Positions 36,716 to 45,478 of a stretch of 64,000 nucleotides of DNA are shown piece by piece. The number at the start of each line of letters is the position of its first letter. Positions within the stretch are counted from its first letter, which is position 1. The DNA comes from a bacterium. GTDB lineage: Bacteria > Planctomycetota > Planctomycetia > Kolteriales > Kolteriaceae. The notes beneath the pieces are model-generated. The model had not been told where the DNA came from. It did not search any database and saw only the letters and a program-made list of their open reading frames with translations. The DNA is taken from positions 1-64,000 of the forward strand of contig JAIELF010000017.1 of NCBI GenBank assembly GCA_019753235.1, in the 5' to 3' direction. Made by a program: the position numbers and the translations under genes.

Positions 36716-37650
36716 CCGCAATCAGCCGATCTGTTCCTCTTGCTCTGCAACAAGTCAGCAAATGGTACGGGAACGTCATTGGAATCAACGAGGCGACCAT
36801 CACGATTGATGGCGGCGCCGTCGCGTTGCTGGGTCCCAACGGGGCCGGCAAAAGCACACTCATGAAACTGATCACCGGACAACTTCGGCCTAGCTTGGGG
36901 AATGTCAACGTCTTTGGCGTGCCCCCAGCCAACCCGAACTCTCGTCGTCGAGTCGGGTACTGTCCCGACGTTGACGCCTTCTACGAAGAAATGACCGGCC
37001 GGCAGTTCGTTCACGCGATGCTCAAGCTTTCTGGATACACCATTCGCGAGGCCAAAGAGAGAACCGATCGATCCCTCGACACCGTCGGAATGGCCGACCG
37101 TGCCGACAAACCTATTCGCGGTTGCTCCAAAGGAATGAGGCAGCGGATCAAACTCGCGCAGGCAATCGCCCATGATCCCGATCTGCTCGTTCTCGATGAA
37201 CCTCTTTCGGGGCTCGACCCCGTTGGCCGGCGTGACTTTTGCGATCTGTTCCGAAAATGGACCCAGCAAGGCCGAACAATTCTGATTTCAAGCCATGTGA
37301 TGGAAGAGGTCGAAGCCGTCGCGGAGTCGGTCATTCTCGTCGGGGCCGGTCGTGTCCTCACGCAGGGAACGTGGCGAGAGATCAATGCCTTTTTGAATGA
37401 TATTCCCCAGCGATACCGCGTCAGCAGCCCGGCCATCCGACTCCTGGCCAGTCGACTGATTCAGTGGCCCGGCCTAGTGGAGGTCGAACTTCTCGGTCCC
37501 ACCGATTGTGTTGTCACCACGCGAGATGGTTCGGGTTTATGTGAGGAAATCGGCCGGCTTGTTTGCGATGACGGCTTTGAAGTCGATCGATTCAAGCCAG
37601 AAGGACACTGGGCGGAAACCCTTTTCGGCTTAGCGAGGGAAGCATCTTAA
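36712..37650 (+). CDS. ABC-2 exporter ATPase (second of two)
   Basis: A 312-aa ATPase with Walker A GPNGAGKS (41-48), a Q-loop region VGYCPDVDAFYEEMTG, signature CSKGMRQRIKLAQA, Walker B LLVLDEPLSGLDPVGR and the switch His in ILISSHVMEEVEA. It is distinct from the first ATPase in sequence, so the two may form a heterodimer, each matched to one of the two permeases. It starts by GTGA overlap with the first permease. About 60 nt separate it from the second permease. Confidence 0.9.
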   Translation: MTAISRSVPLALQQVSKWYGNVIGINEATITIDGGAVALLGPNGAGKSTLMKLITGQLRPSLGNVNVFGVPPANPNSRRRVGYCPDVDAFYEEMTGRQFVHAMLKLSGYTIREAKERTDRSLDTVGMADRADKPIRGCSKGMRQRIKLAQAIAHDPDLLVLDEPLSGLDPVGRRDFCDLFRKWTQQGRTILISSHVMEEVEAVAESVILVGAGRVLTQGTWREINAFLNDIPQRYRVSSPAIRLLASRLIQWPGLVEVELLGPTDCVVTTRDGSGLCEEIGRLVCDDGFEVDRFKPEGHWAETLFGLAREAS

Positions 37651-37710
37651 TCGATGCCTCCACAATGATCCTGTTCCGATCGAGCATGACGGTTTTTCGA
37701 GGAAGGCGGA

Positions 37711-38601
37711 ATGGTGCAAGAGATTCGAGGGCTAACCTACCTGGCCTATCTGACGTTTCGTCGGCAGGCGCTCTCTCGCAAGTCGGTGATTGCAATCGTC
37801 CTCGCATCCATGTTGGTCTTAGGCGTCTACGCTTGGTCCATCAGGCGAGTCCCCGAGATCCTCAAGGATCAAGAAAAAGCCAAAGCTGCTCAGGTCGATC
37901 CCGACGAAGCAAGCGAAACGACCGAAGAACGACGGGATCGGCGCGATCGGGGCAAACCCAAAATCAAACGAACCGCTCAGCAAGAGATCCTGCTCGAATT
38001 TGCCGACGACATCGTCATGGGGATCTTTGCCACGTTTCTGGTCCCGCTGCTCACGCTCATTTACGCGACCTCCGCCTTTGGCGACGAGCGGGAAGATCGC
38101 ACGCTGGTCTATCTCCTGACGCGACCGCTGGCCCGGTGGCGAATCTATCTCTCCAAAGCGATCGGCATCACGCCCCTGGTCTTGCTGATCGTGCTGGGCG
38201 CCTACATCGGAATCTGCTTCGCAGGGGGCCAGCCAGGCCGAGATCTCATGTTCCGTTTTCTTCCAGGACTGGCGCTCGGTACGGTTGCGTACTCGTCGCT
38301 CTTTCTCTTCTTTGGTGCGGTCGCACCTCGGCCCCTCATCATGAGCGTCGTTTACACGTTTCTCATCGAAACACTTGTTGGCAACATGCCTGGAACACTC
38401 AAGAGAATGGCTTTGTCGTATCACACTCGCTGCCTGCTATACGATGCAGGCAAAGATGTTGGCGTCATGCCCTACAATCCCAGACACTTCGTTCCTATCT
38501 CCACCGAGACGGCGACAATCATTCTGTTCGTCGTGTCGGCACTTTTTCTCCTCTGGGGAGCAATCGCTTTTCAAAGAAAAGAGTATCGTGATCTGGCATA
38601 G
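37711..38601 (+). CDS. ABC-2 type permease (second of two)
   Basis: The 296-aa protein has one N-terminal helix (about 24-44), a long charged cytoplasmic or periplasmic insertion rich in Glu, Lys and Arg (about 48-92), then five helices. The motif FGDEREDRTLVYLLTRPLARWRIYLSKAIG is the ABC-2 permease signature preceding helix 3. A GAGGAAGG run lies upstream of the ATG. With the preceding three genes it makes a complete two-ATPase, two-permease exporter. The charged insertion is larger than usual and may be a docking or regulatory loop. Confidence 0.83.
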   Translation: MVQEIRGLTYLAYLTFRRQALSRKSVIAIVLASMLVLGVYAWSIRRVPEILKDQEKAKAAQVDPDEASETTEERRDRRDRGKPKIKRTAQQEILLEFADDIVMGIFATFLVPLLTLIYATSAFGDEREDRTLVYLLTRPLARWRIYLSKAIGITPLVLLIVLGAYIGICFAGGQPGRDLMFRFLPGLALGTVAYSSLFLFFGAVAPRPLIMSVVYTFLIETLVGNMPGTLKRMALSYHTRCLLYDAGKDVGVMPYNPRHFVPISTETATIILFVVSALFLLWGAIAFQRKEYRDLA

Positions 38602-38786
38602 TTAAATCGCTTTTTCGATGAGGAAGTGTCCACCGGCCTTTAGAAAAGGGCTGATTCGCTGCCAAATACCTGTACCCACGCTTTGATGGTAAACAGCCTT
38701 TGGTTTCAGGAATGCTCGAACAGTTGCTATCTCCATCGAGTTGGTCTGAAGACTACGATGTCGATCGACGATGACGGGAATAAATA

Positions 38787-39401
38787 ATGCCACGTTTAAT
38801 TCTCGGCACCCGCAACGAGAAAAAACGCCGAGAGCTCGAATCTTTGTTGGCGATCGATTCGTTGGAATTGTCGACGTTGACCCCTTTCCCTCACGCCCCG
38901 TCCATTGATGAGACCGGCACAACGTTTGTCGAGAACTCGACATTGAAAGCGACCATCCTTGCTCGCTCGCTCGGAGAATGGGTGCTCGGCGAAGATAGTG
39001 GACTCTGCGTCGATGCGATCGGCGGAGATCCGGGCATCTTCTCTGCTCGCTACGCGGGGATCCCTTCCGATGACGAACGAAACAACGACAAGTTACTCGA
39101 CGAACTTATAAATGTCCGAGACGACTGCCGACAGGCGCATTACGTCTGCACAGCAGTATTGGCCAATCCGATCGGCTCGGTGGTTGCTGTCGCTCAAGGA
39201 GTATGTCATGGAGTGATCACACGAGAACGCCGGGGGAACGGCGGGTTCGGCTACGATCCTCTTTTCCTCTGCGAGTCTGAACAGAAGACTTTTGGCGAAC
39301 TCCCCATTGAATTCAAACAAAAGGTCAGCCATCGCGCCCAGGCCGCTCGTCTTCTCCGCCCGAAAATACTCAGAATCCTAGCGTCCGGATTCTGGAAATA
39401 A
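38787..39401 (+). CDS. rdgB: XTP/dITP diphosphatase (RdgB/HAM1 family)
   Basis: This enzyme hydrolyses non-canonical purine triphosphates such as dITP and XTP to the monophosphate, keeping them out of DNA. The hallmarks are visible: LILGTRNEKKRRELESLL at the N-terminus, ENSTLKATILARSLG, EDSGLCVDAIGGDPGIFSARYAG (about 69-91) and RGNGGFGYDPLFLC. Length (204 aa) is normal. The ribosome-binding site is weak (ACGGG). It stands alone downstream of the exporter operon with a 185-bp gap. Confidence 0.93.
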   Translation: MPRLILGTRNEKKRRELESLLAIDSLELSTLTPFPHAPSIDETGTTFVENSTLKATILARSLGEWVLGEDSGLCVDAIGGDPGIFSARYAGIPSDDERNNDKLLDELINVRDDCRQAHYVCTAVLANPIGSVVAVAQGVCHGVITRERRGNGGFGYDPLFLCESEQKTFGELPIEFKQKVSHRAQAARLLRPKILRILASGFWK

Positions 39402-39558
39402 TCCCTCCTGATGTTCAATCAAGAAGACCTTTCTTCAATTCAGAAAATACATTCCCCTTGCCAGCGGATCAGTAGTACTATGCATGCGGCGGGATTGATG
39501 CCGATGATTCAGATCCTCGTCTAATGAAGAGCCGATAGTTCTGGAGAATTCTACTTTT

Positions 39559-41295
39559 TCACTTCGATTCAATCGCAGGGATAGCATCATCATCATATAA
39601 CGCAAATTTCTGGGCCCAGGGTGATAGGCCGGCGAGATTCAATGCGTTTTTCAAACCCCGATATGTTTCTATCCTTCGGTCATTTATACTTCTCGATACA
39701 TATTGGTTTGCTCTACGCCGACATTCAACTGAATCCTTGAAATGACGAATATAGTAGCCGATTTGATGATCGGTGAGTGACCACAAGCGATGGCGATTCT
39801 CTGGTCGATCAATGTCTAAGTTGATGATCTTCTCGTCTGGAGCGAGTCCGTTCTCGATTCGACTGGCTTCATCGACAGAAAGATATCTCAGGAAGTTCTC
39901 ATGCCCATGCTTGTCCACCCGAACAATCATCTTGCGCCCATTCCATCCAGAAACGTCGAAGGCCCAGGCGCCAATTCCTTGTACGAAGACCGACCAACCA
40001 AGGGAGAGTGCAAATAGGGCTACTCGAATCCGGCTCGTGCGTATCCAGGAAAGAACGGGGCACAAAAGCAATGCTAAAAAAGTGGTGGAGTCGACAATAT
40101 GCCTGTATCCATAAGACCAACCTCCCCACCAGTCAAAGTAATGGGCATGCACAACCCACATTAAGGCGACTGTTATCGTTGCTGGACGGAGATCCCGAAA
40201 TCTCGGCTCATGCCAGACAAGTATCGCACCGTAGAGCGAAAAAAGGAGGAAGGGCGAATAAATGAATAGGCCACGCGAAGGGCTAAAAAGGAGGCTAGTT
40301 AATCCCAGTCCGATCGGAGTCTGCCAGATTGATGGATTGCCCGTGGTTTCTTTCGCAAGTTCTGGCACGAGAAGCTCCCCAAAATGAAATGGGGATCCGT
40401 AACACCAAGCATTGATGCCAAACATCGCTATTGCGAATGGTAACCCTCCAAGCACAAACCAGAAAAATGCACGAAAATTGGTGACCATGAGAAAGAGGCC
40501 AGCAGAAATCACCGCCATGGCGCTCGGTTGCCTACAACACGTCGCCCAGCCGTAGGCGAATCCAGACAGAGCCGCAAAAGGGATGTCTCGGCGCGAACGG
40601 ACTAATCCGTACGTACCCAAGGAAAGGAAGAATTCGCTTGGACCGTGGGGCCAAAGCGCTTGACTGCTGACCGACCAAACGGAAGTTCCTATTCCATAGG
40701 CCAACGCGACCAGGAGAGCGGAAGCGAGTCCTGCGTAGAGGCGCGCCGTCAGAAAAATGCACACCACCGAACCGGCGGCGAACAGACTCGCCGCGAGTTT
40801 TCCTCCGCGCCAGATCCACTCACGCCGAGTTTCGGGATTTGACAACCAAGGATCGAGGAAGGCAATGATCGGAGCCGACGCTACAGCTACTCCCCAGCCG
40901 AATGTGTTGATCGAATGCCCTGGAAATCGACTCGCACGGATCACGTAGGATTCACCAGTAACCTCCAGTATGCCGTTCTCCTTGAGCTCATTTACCGATG
41001 AATCAAACAGTTCTACCGACACCGGTACGGAGCCAGTCGGCCCTCGAATGCTCCATAGGTAATACTCGGGAGAAGTCTCTGGCGTGAAGAGGAGTTGTTG
41101 CCGTTCGACGAGTTGCACAGCGTTGATGGCGTTGACTTCGGTGTCGACGTTGAAAAGGAAAGTGCCATTCGCGGTGTAAAGAAATACGAGAAAAACAAAA
41201 ATCGCGAAGGAGGTCAACGGGTCAGCAATCTCAGCAAGGGAGAGAGACGGTCCGCTGGATGTCTTGATTGGAAGGGCCATCGTTGGGATGCTCAT
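39559..41295 (-). CDS. polytopic membrane protein, glycosyltransferase-like (GT-C type?)
   Basis: From the ATG at 41295 the product has about 578 residues with ten or more hydrophobic helices. After the first helix comes FNVDTEVNAINAVQLVERQQL, an acidic loop in the position where GT-C enzymes carry catalytic Asp or Glu residues. The C-terminal 140 residues are polar (SWSLTDHQIGYYIRHF). This suggests a lipid-linked-sugar transferase or oligosaccharyl-type enzyme, but no family is firmly recognised. Starts at 41376 and 41280 are also possible; none has a good ribosome-binding site. The gene reads more AT-rich than its neighbours. Confidence 0.65.
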   Translation of the reverse strand: MSIPTMALPIKTSSGPSLSLAEIADPLTSFAIFVFLVFLYTANGTFLFNVDTEVNAINAVQLVERQQLLFTPETSPEYYLWSIRGPTGSVPVSVELFDSSVNELKENGILEVTGESYVIRASRFPGHSINTFGWGVAVASAPIIAFLDPWLSNPETRREWIWRGGKLAASLFAAGSVVCIFLTARLYAGLASALLVALAYGIGTSVWSVSSQALWPHGPSEFFLSLGTYGLVRSRRDIPFAALSGFAYGWATCCRQPSAMAVISAGLFLMVTNFRAFFWFVLGGLPFAIAMFGINAWCYGSPFHFGELLVPELAKETTGNPSIWQTPIGLGLTSLLFSPSRGLFIYSPFLLFSLYGAILVWHEPRFRDLRPATITVALMWVVHAHYFDWWGGWSYGYRHIVDSTTFLALLLCPVLSWIRTSRIRVALFALSLGWSVFVQGIGAWAFDVSGWNGRKMIVRVDKHGHENFLRYLSVDEASRIENGLAPDEKIINLDIDRPENRHRLWSLTDHQIGYYIRHFKDSVECRRRANQYVSRSINDRRIETYRGLKNALNLAGLSPWAQKFALYDDDAIPAIESK

Positions 41296-41503
41296 GCTCG
41301 GGTGAAGGCGACATAGCGGCGTTATAGCATTTCGAGACAGTCGGTTGGGCGAGGAGATCGAGAATCCCGTGCGCATCCTGTTCTGACGTGCGAATTCTTC
41401 TGGGAATGGCTACGAAGGTGCGGCCCGATGGCATCGGCCCGCGCGTGTTCAAACCGCGTTACCATTCTCCCCTCCAAAAACCTCCGATCTAGATTAGTCG
41501 AGT

Positions 41504-42313
41504 TCATTCGCCTGGAAGCACGAAGCCGAGATCGCGGAGGATGTTTTTCCCGTCGGCATGCAGGAGAAATTGCTGAAACAGCTCGGCAGCAGACCGGTGC
41601 GAGGTGGCGCGAAGAATGACACTTGCCTGTTCGAGTGGCGGGTACGTTTCGGGGGGGATGAGTCGGAATCGGCCTTTCTTCGAAAGTGCGGGGGCTCGCG
41701 CGAGGGACAAGGCAATGATGCCGACGTCGGCTGCTGCCGTCTCGACGAACTGAGCCGCCTGCGCCACGTTCTCGGCTAAGACGAGTTTCTCGTTTGTCTC
41801 TTGTTCCCATCCTTCATGCTTTAGGGCCGCCTTTGCGGCCCGGCCGTAGGGGGCATGTCGAGGGTTCGCGATCGCGATCTTGTGGACATGGGGATCGAGC
41901 ACCACCTCCAATCCCTGGCCTTCCACATTGAGTTTCGATTCGGTCGGGACCCAAACGACGATTCTGCCGATGGCGTAAACGTGCAGCGTATCTTCCCACG
42001 CGAGATCCTTCTTGATCAGCTCGCGCGGGTAGTCGATGTCGGCAGAAAGTAAAACGTCGAAGTCGGCACCCTGCGAAATCTGCGCGACGAAATTCCCCGA
42101 CGATCCAAAGGTTGGTTCGACCTTGATCGACGGGTTCTCTTTCTCGAATCGAGCGATGACTTCCGGCAAGGCGAATCGCAAATCGGACGCTGCCGCGACC
42201 TTGATGGTCGTTGCCTCTCCAGAGGGAATAGGCTTTGGGGCTGGGTTCGGGCTGCAAGCCGACAGACCTACAAGCAGAGCAAACAACATCGGCCATCGCT
42301 TCGGAAGTGACAA
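41504..42313 (-). CDS. modA: molybdate-binding lipoprotein
   Basis: The 269-aa protein has a lipobox LSAC with Cys20, then VAAASDLRFALPEVIARFEKENPSIKVEPTFGSSGNF, QGADFDVLLSADIDYPREL and the ANPRHAPYGRAAKAAL motif, all typical of ModA-type molybdate/tungstate-binding proteins. The TTG start is supported by GGAGGG 8-9 nt upstream. No modB or modC lies beside it. It may use a permease elsewhere in the genome, perhaps even the CysTWA-type complex at 14695-17451. Confidence 0.9.
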   Translation of the reverse strand: MSLPKRWPMLFALLVGLSACSPNPAPKPIPSGEATTIKVAAASDLRFALPEVIARFEKENPSIKVEPTFGSSGNFVAQISQGADFDVLLSADIDYPRELIKKDLAWEDTLHVYAIGRIVVWVPTESKLNVEGQGLEVVLDPHVHKIAIANPRHAPYGRAAKAALKHEGWEQETNEKLVLAENVAQAAQFVETAAADVGIIALSLARAPALSKKGRFRLIPPETYPPLEQASVILRATSHRSAAELFQQFLLHADGKNILRDLGFVLPGE

Positions 42314-42503
42314 GTCAAACCCTCCCTCTTTTCACGCATGGAAGAGGTCATTCTATCAAGATCCCTTGGGTCTCTCTTTCAGCAGATGTCCCCGTTCTTT
42401 GTCTCGGGCGCGATGATTGTCGTCGCAGGGATTCCGGGCGTGCCGAGCTAGAAAACCTTTTGCATCGGGTGGGTTATTCATGGTTCACTGAATCGAGCGG
42501 GCC

Positions 42504-43817
42504 ATGTTGCTTTCGAATGATCTCGGGAAACCATCATTCATGAACTCTCTTGATCCATCAGACTCTCATCAAGACCGAACTCTTTCTACGGCTTGGATGA
42601 TTGTCCTGCTACTGTTGCCCGTGGCGATGTTGAATTATCTCGATCGCCAGATGCTCGCCGCGATGAAGACCTCCGTGATGGGGGATATTCCGACTATCGT
42701 GAACAGCGAAAACTGGGGTTACATGCTGGGGCAGTTCAAGTGGGTTTATGCTTTGCTGAGTCCATTAGGAGGATTCATCGCCGACCGATTCAGTCGCCGA
42801 TGGACCATCTGCGCGAGTTTGGCAGCATGGTCGGTGGTGACGTGGTTGACAGGGCAAGTCACTACTTACGATGGTCTTCTATGGACACGTACCGCGATGG
42901 GGATCAGCGAAGCATTCTACATGCCCGCTGCCCTCGCGCTGATTGCCGACCATCATTTAGGAACGAGTCGATCGAAAGCCGTCGGGGTCCATCATACCGG
43001 CATTTACGGCGGGATGATTCTCGGGGGATTCGCGGGCTATGCCGCGGATAATCCCGACATCGGCTGGCGGGCGGCATTTAATCTCACCGGCCTGTTAGGC
43101 GTCATTTATGCAGTCCCTCTTTTGTGGCTGCTACGCGATGCACCGAAGCGAACGGCAGAGAGCTTGAATGGGGTCGATGTTCCTTCGCGACCAATTTCGC
43201 CGATGTCGGCGGGTCGAGAACTGCTGAGCAATCCGTCCTTCCTACTTCTAGTCTTGTATTTCACGCTGCCTGCGCTGGCGGGATGGGTGGTGAAAGATTG
43301 GATGCCTTCCATCCTGAAGGAACGGTTCAGTATTGGTCAGGGGATCGCAGGGGTCTCCGCCACCACGTACGTGAATATCGCCTCGCTATTCGGCGTGGCG
43401 GCCGGCGGGTGGTGGGCCGATCGGTGGGCAAAACGAACCGCCCGAGGACGCATCTACGTCAGCGCGATCGGGACATGCTTGCTTATCCCTGCGTTGTTTG
43501 GCGTAGGAAACGCGGGGACGCTGTCGGTAGCGATTTTGTTTCTAATCGTCTTCGGGCTCGGATTCGGATTCTTTGACGGCAACAACATGCCGATCTTGTC
43601 GCAAATCGTCCGTCCAGAACTCCGCGCGACTGGGTACGGCTTGATGAACATGCTGAGCATCAGCGGGGGAGGTTTTGCCGATTGGGGATTCGGAATCTTG
43701 AGCGATCGCGGTGTTCCTCTCAACATAACGTTCGGTATTTTCGGCGGGATCGCGCTCTTCTCGGTGCTGCTGGTCCTTCTCATCCGGCCGACCATCAACG
43801 ACGGCGGTCGGCCATGA
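42504..43817 (+). CDS. MFS transporter, anion:cation symporter-like
   Basis: A 437-aa carrier with twelve hydrophobic segments. The signature between helices 2 and 3 reads LGGFIADRFSRRWTICA and helix 4 begins RTAMGISEAFYMPAALALIAD. This resembles the ACS family, which includes hexuronate and sialate carriers. Starts at 42504 and 42540 are both possible; neither has a good ribosome-binding site. Its stop overlaps the start of the sialidase gene (ATGA), so the natural substrate may be sialic acid or a related sugar acid released by that enzyme. That link is an inference. Confidence 0.85.
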   Translation: MLLSNDLGKPSFMNSLDPSDSHQDRTLSTAWMIVLLLLPVAMLNYLDRQMLAAMKTSVMGDIPTIVNSENWGYMLGQFKWVYALLSPLGGFIADRFSRRWTICASLAAWSVVTWLTGQVTTYDGLLWTRTAMGISEAFYMPAALALIADHHLGTSRSKAVGVHHTGIYGGMILGGFAGYAADNPDIGWRAAFNLTGLLGVIYAVPLLWLLRDAPKRTAESLNGVDVPSRPISPMSAGRELLSNPSFLLLVLYFTLPALAGWVVKDWMPSILKERFSIGQGIAGVSATTYVNIASLFGVAAGGWWADRWAKRTARGRIYVSAIGTCLLIPALFGVGNAGTLSVAILFLIVFGLGFGFFDGNNMPILSQIVRPELRATGYGLMNMLSISGGGFADWGFGILSDRGVPLNITFGIFGGIALFSVLLVLLIRPTINDGGRP

Positions 43818-45415
43818 AAATCGCATGCCGAACTCTCTTTGCTTGGATGCTGATCGCCTGTTCTTCGAGCAATGCTGCCGATGATGCTCTGGAGCAAACG
43901 TTGCCGATCTCGGCCGTAGAGCGCCATGAAGTTTATCCGGTGCTGATCGGGAAGAAGGAGAGCCCTCTATTCACCATCGATCTTCGAAATGACACCGGTC
44001 GCGAAATCTTGATTCATTCGTTGAGACTTTCGTTCAAAGGAACCACTGATCGGAATGATCTGGAATCGGTCCGCCTATTTCGTCGACACACGGCGCGGGG
44101 ACCACGTGCGGACGAGTTATTGTCAGAGATCCAAGGTAATAATGCGTCGCTTGTTTTCGCTCCGCCCGTGGCGCTTGCGACGGGCCGCGAACGCTGGCTT
44201 CTCGCCTGTTCTGTGCGAAAAGAGGCGTTGCTTGATCATCGCGTTCGGGTCGAATGCGATTCGATCGAAACATCGGCTGGGACGGTTCGGCCTCGACTAG
44301 AAGGCTCGGCAATCGCGCAGCGTATCGGCATCGCCTTGCGCCAAGCGGGGCAAGACGGCGTCCACACGTTTCGCATCCCTGTCTTGGCAACCACTCGCGC
44401 GGGAACATTGCTTTGTGCTTACGATGTCCGATGGAAGAGTTCGCGCGATCTGCAGGGAGATATTGATGTAGGCCTGAGCCGAAGTCTCGATCGGGGTCAA
44501 ACCTGGCTCCCCACACAGATCATCATGGACATGGGCGAATACGGCGGCCGACCGCAAGCGGAGAACGGTATCGGGGATCCCGGCATTGTCGTTGATGAAA
44601 CGACGGGTGAGGTTTTTGTCTTCGCTCTTTGGGTCCATGCGAAATCGGGCAAGCATCAATGGCGTGCCGACGGTTCCGAGCCTGGCTTCGAAATAGGCAA
44701 GACGGCACAGTTCATGTTGACCCGGTCGATCGACGACGGAGCGACATGGAGCCCGGTCGAGAACATTACCTTGCAGGTGAAGAAAGAATCGTGGGCCTTG
44801 TTTGCTCCATCGCCCAATCAGGGAATTCAGCTTCGCGATGGAACCCTTGTTCTTCCTGCCCAGGGACGCGATGCCGACGGCCCGTTCGCAACGATCATCA
44901 TGAGTCGGGATCATGGCAAAACGTGGACGACCGCCCCGCGGGCTTACTCCGGAGGGAATGAATGCCAAGCCGTTGAACGCCGCGATGGCAGCATCATGCT
45001 AAACATTCGAAATGGGGAGAAGAAACGCCGAGGTGTCGTCATCACGAAGGATCTCGGCCAGAGTTGGGAACTTCATCCGACGCATGAAAAGGATCTTCTC
45101 GAACCGACGTGCAATGCAAGTCTTTATCGATGGAATGGCCCGAACGACGCTAGCGTCTCGTCACTTTTGCTTTTTGCGAATCCCGCCGACGCCAAGCGAC
45201 GCGTTCGGCAGACGATTCGGATGAGTGTCGATGAAGGAGAAACCTGGCCCTTGGCGAGTCGGCTGCTCTTAGATGAAGAAGAAGGGGCCGGCTATCCCAG
45301 CCTGAGCCGAGTCGATGATGGACATGTCGGCATCGTCTACGAGGGGAGTCAGTCGCATCTTGTGTTCGAGCGAATCTCTCGGCAGGAACTTCTTTCCATC
45401 GCCCCCGCGCGATGA
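43814..45415 (+). CDS. exo-alpha-sialidase (GH33-type), exported
   Basis: The 533-aa protein starts with a signal peptide (MKIACRTLFAWMLIACSSSNAADD), with a possible lipid-anchored Cys at residue 16. An N-terminal sandwich domain (about 40-160) is followed by the six-bladed sialidase propeller with the FRIP motif (FRIPVLATTRAG) and five Asp boxes: SLDRGQTW, SIDDGATW, SRDHGKTW, TKDLGQSW and SVDEGETW. These features define bacterial sialidases that release terminal sialic acids from glycoconjugates, although related BNR hydrolases use other sugars. Start at 43814 is fixed by the ATGA overlap with the MFS gene. Confidence 0.87.
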   Translation: MKIACRTLFAWMLIACSSSNAADDALEQTLPISAVERHEVYPVLIGKKESPLFTIDLRNDTGREILIHSLRLSFKGTTDRNDLESVRLFRRHTARGPRADELLSEIQGNNASLVFAPPVALATGRERWLLACSVRKEALLDHRVRVECDSIETSAGTVRPRLEGSAIAQRIGIALRQAGQDGVHTFRIPVLATTRAGTLLCAYDVRWKSSRDLQGDIDVGLSRSLDRGQTWLPTQIIMDMGEYGGRPQAENGIGDPGIVVDETTGEVFVFALWVHAKSGKHQWRADGSEPGFEIGKTAQFMLTRSIDDGATWSPVENITLQVKKESWALFAPSPNQGIQLRDGTLVLPAQGRDADGPFATIIMSRDHGKTWTTAPRAYSGGNECQAVERRDGSIMLNIRNGEKKRRGVVITKDLGQSWELHPTHEKDLLEPTCNASLYRWNGPNDASVSSLLLFANPADAKRRVRQTIRMSVDEGETWPLASRLLLDEEEGAGYPSLSRVDDGHVGIVYEGSQSHLVFERISRQELLSIAPAR

Positions 45416-45478
45416 CATCATGAAAGAGGGAGCTACCCCGTTCTCATCAGGAACCCGATCACAAGCGGAGTGTTTTGT

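Noticed and set aside
38602..38943. A minus-strand frame whose end reads FLKAGGHFLIEKAI, loosely like a methyltransferase tail
   Set aside because: The frame is too short for a domain, overlaps the rdgB start, and has no ribosome-binding site. It might be a remnant but this cannot be supported.
43682..43813. Longer N-terminus for the sialidase
   Set aside because: The ATG at 43814 overlaps the MFS stop and begins a signal peptide; the upstream part would overlap the MFS coding region.
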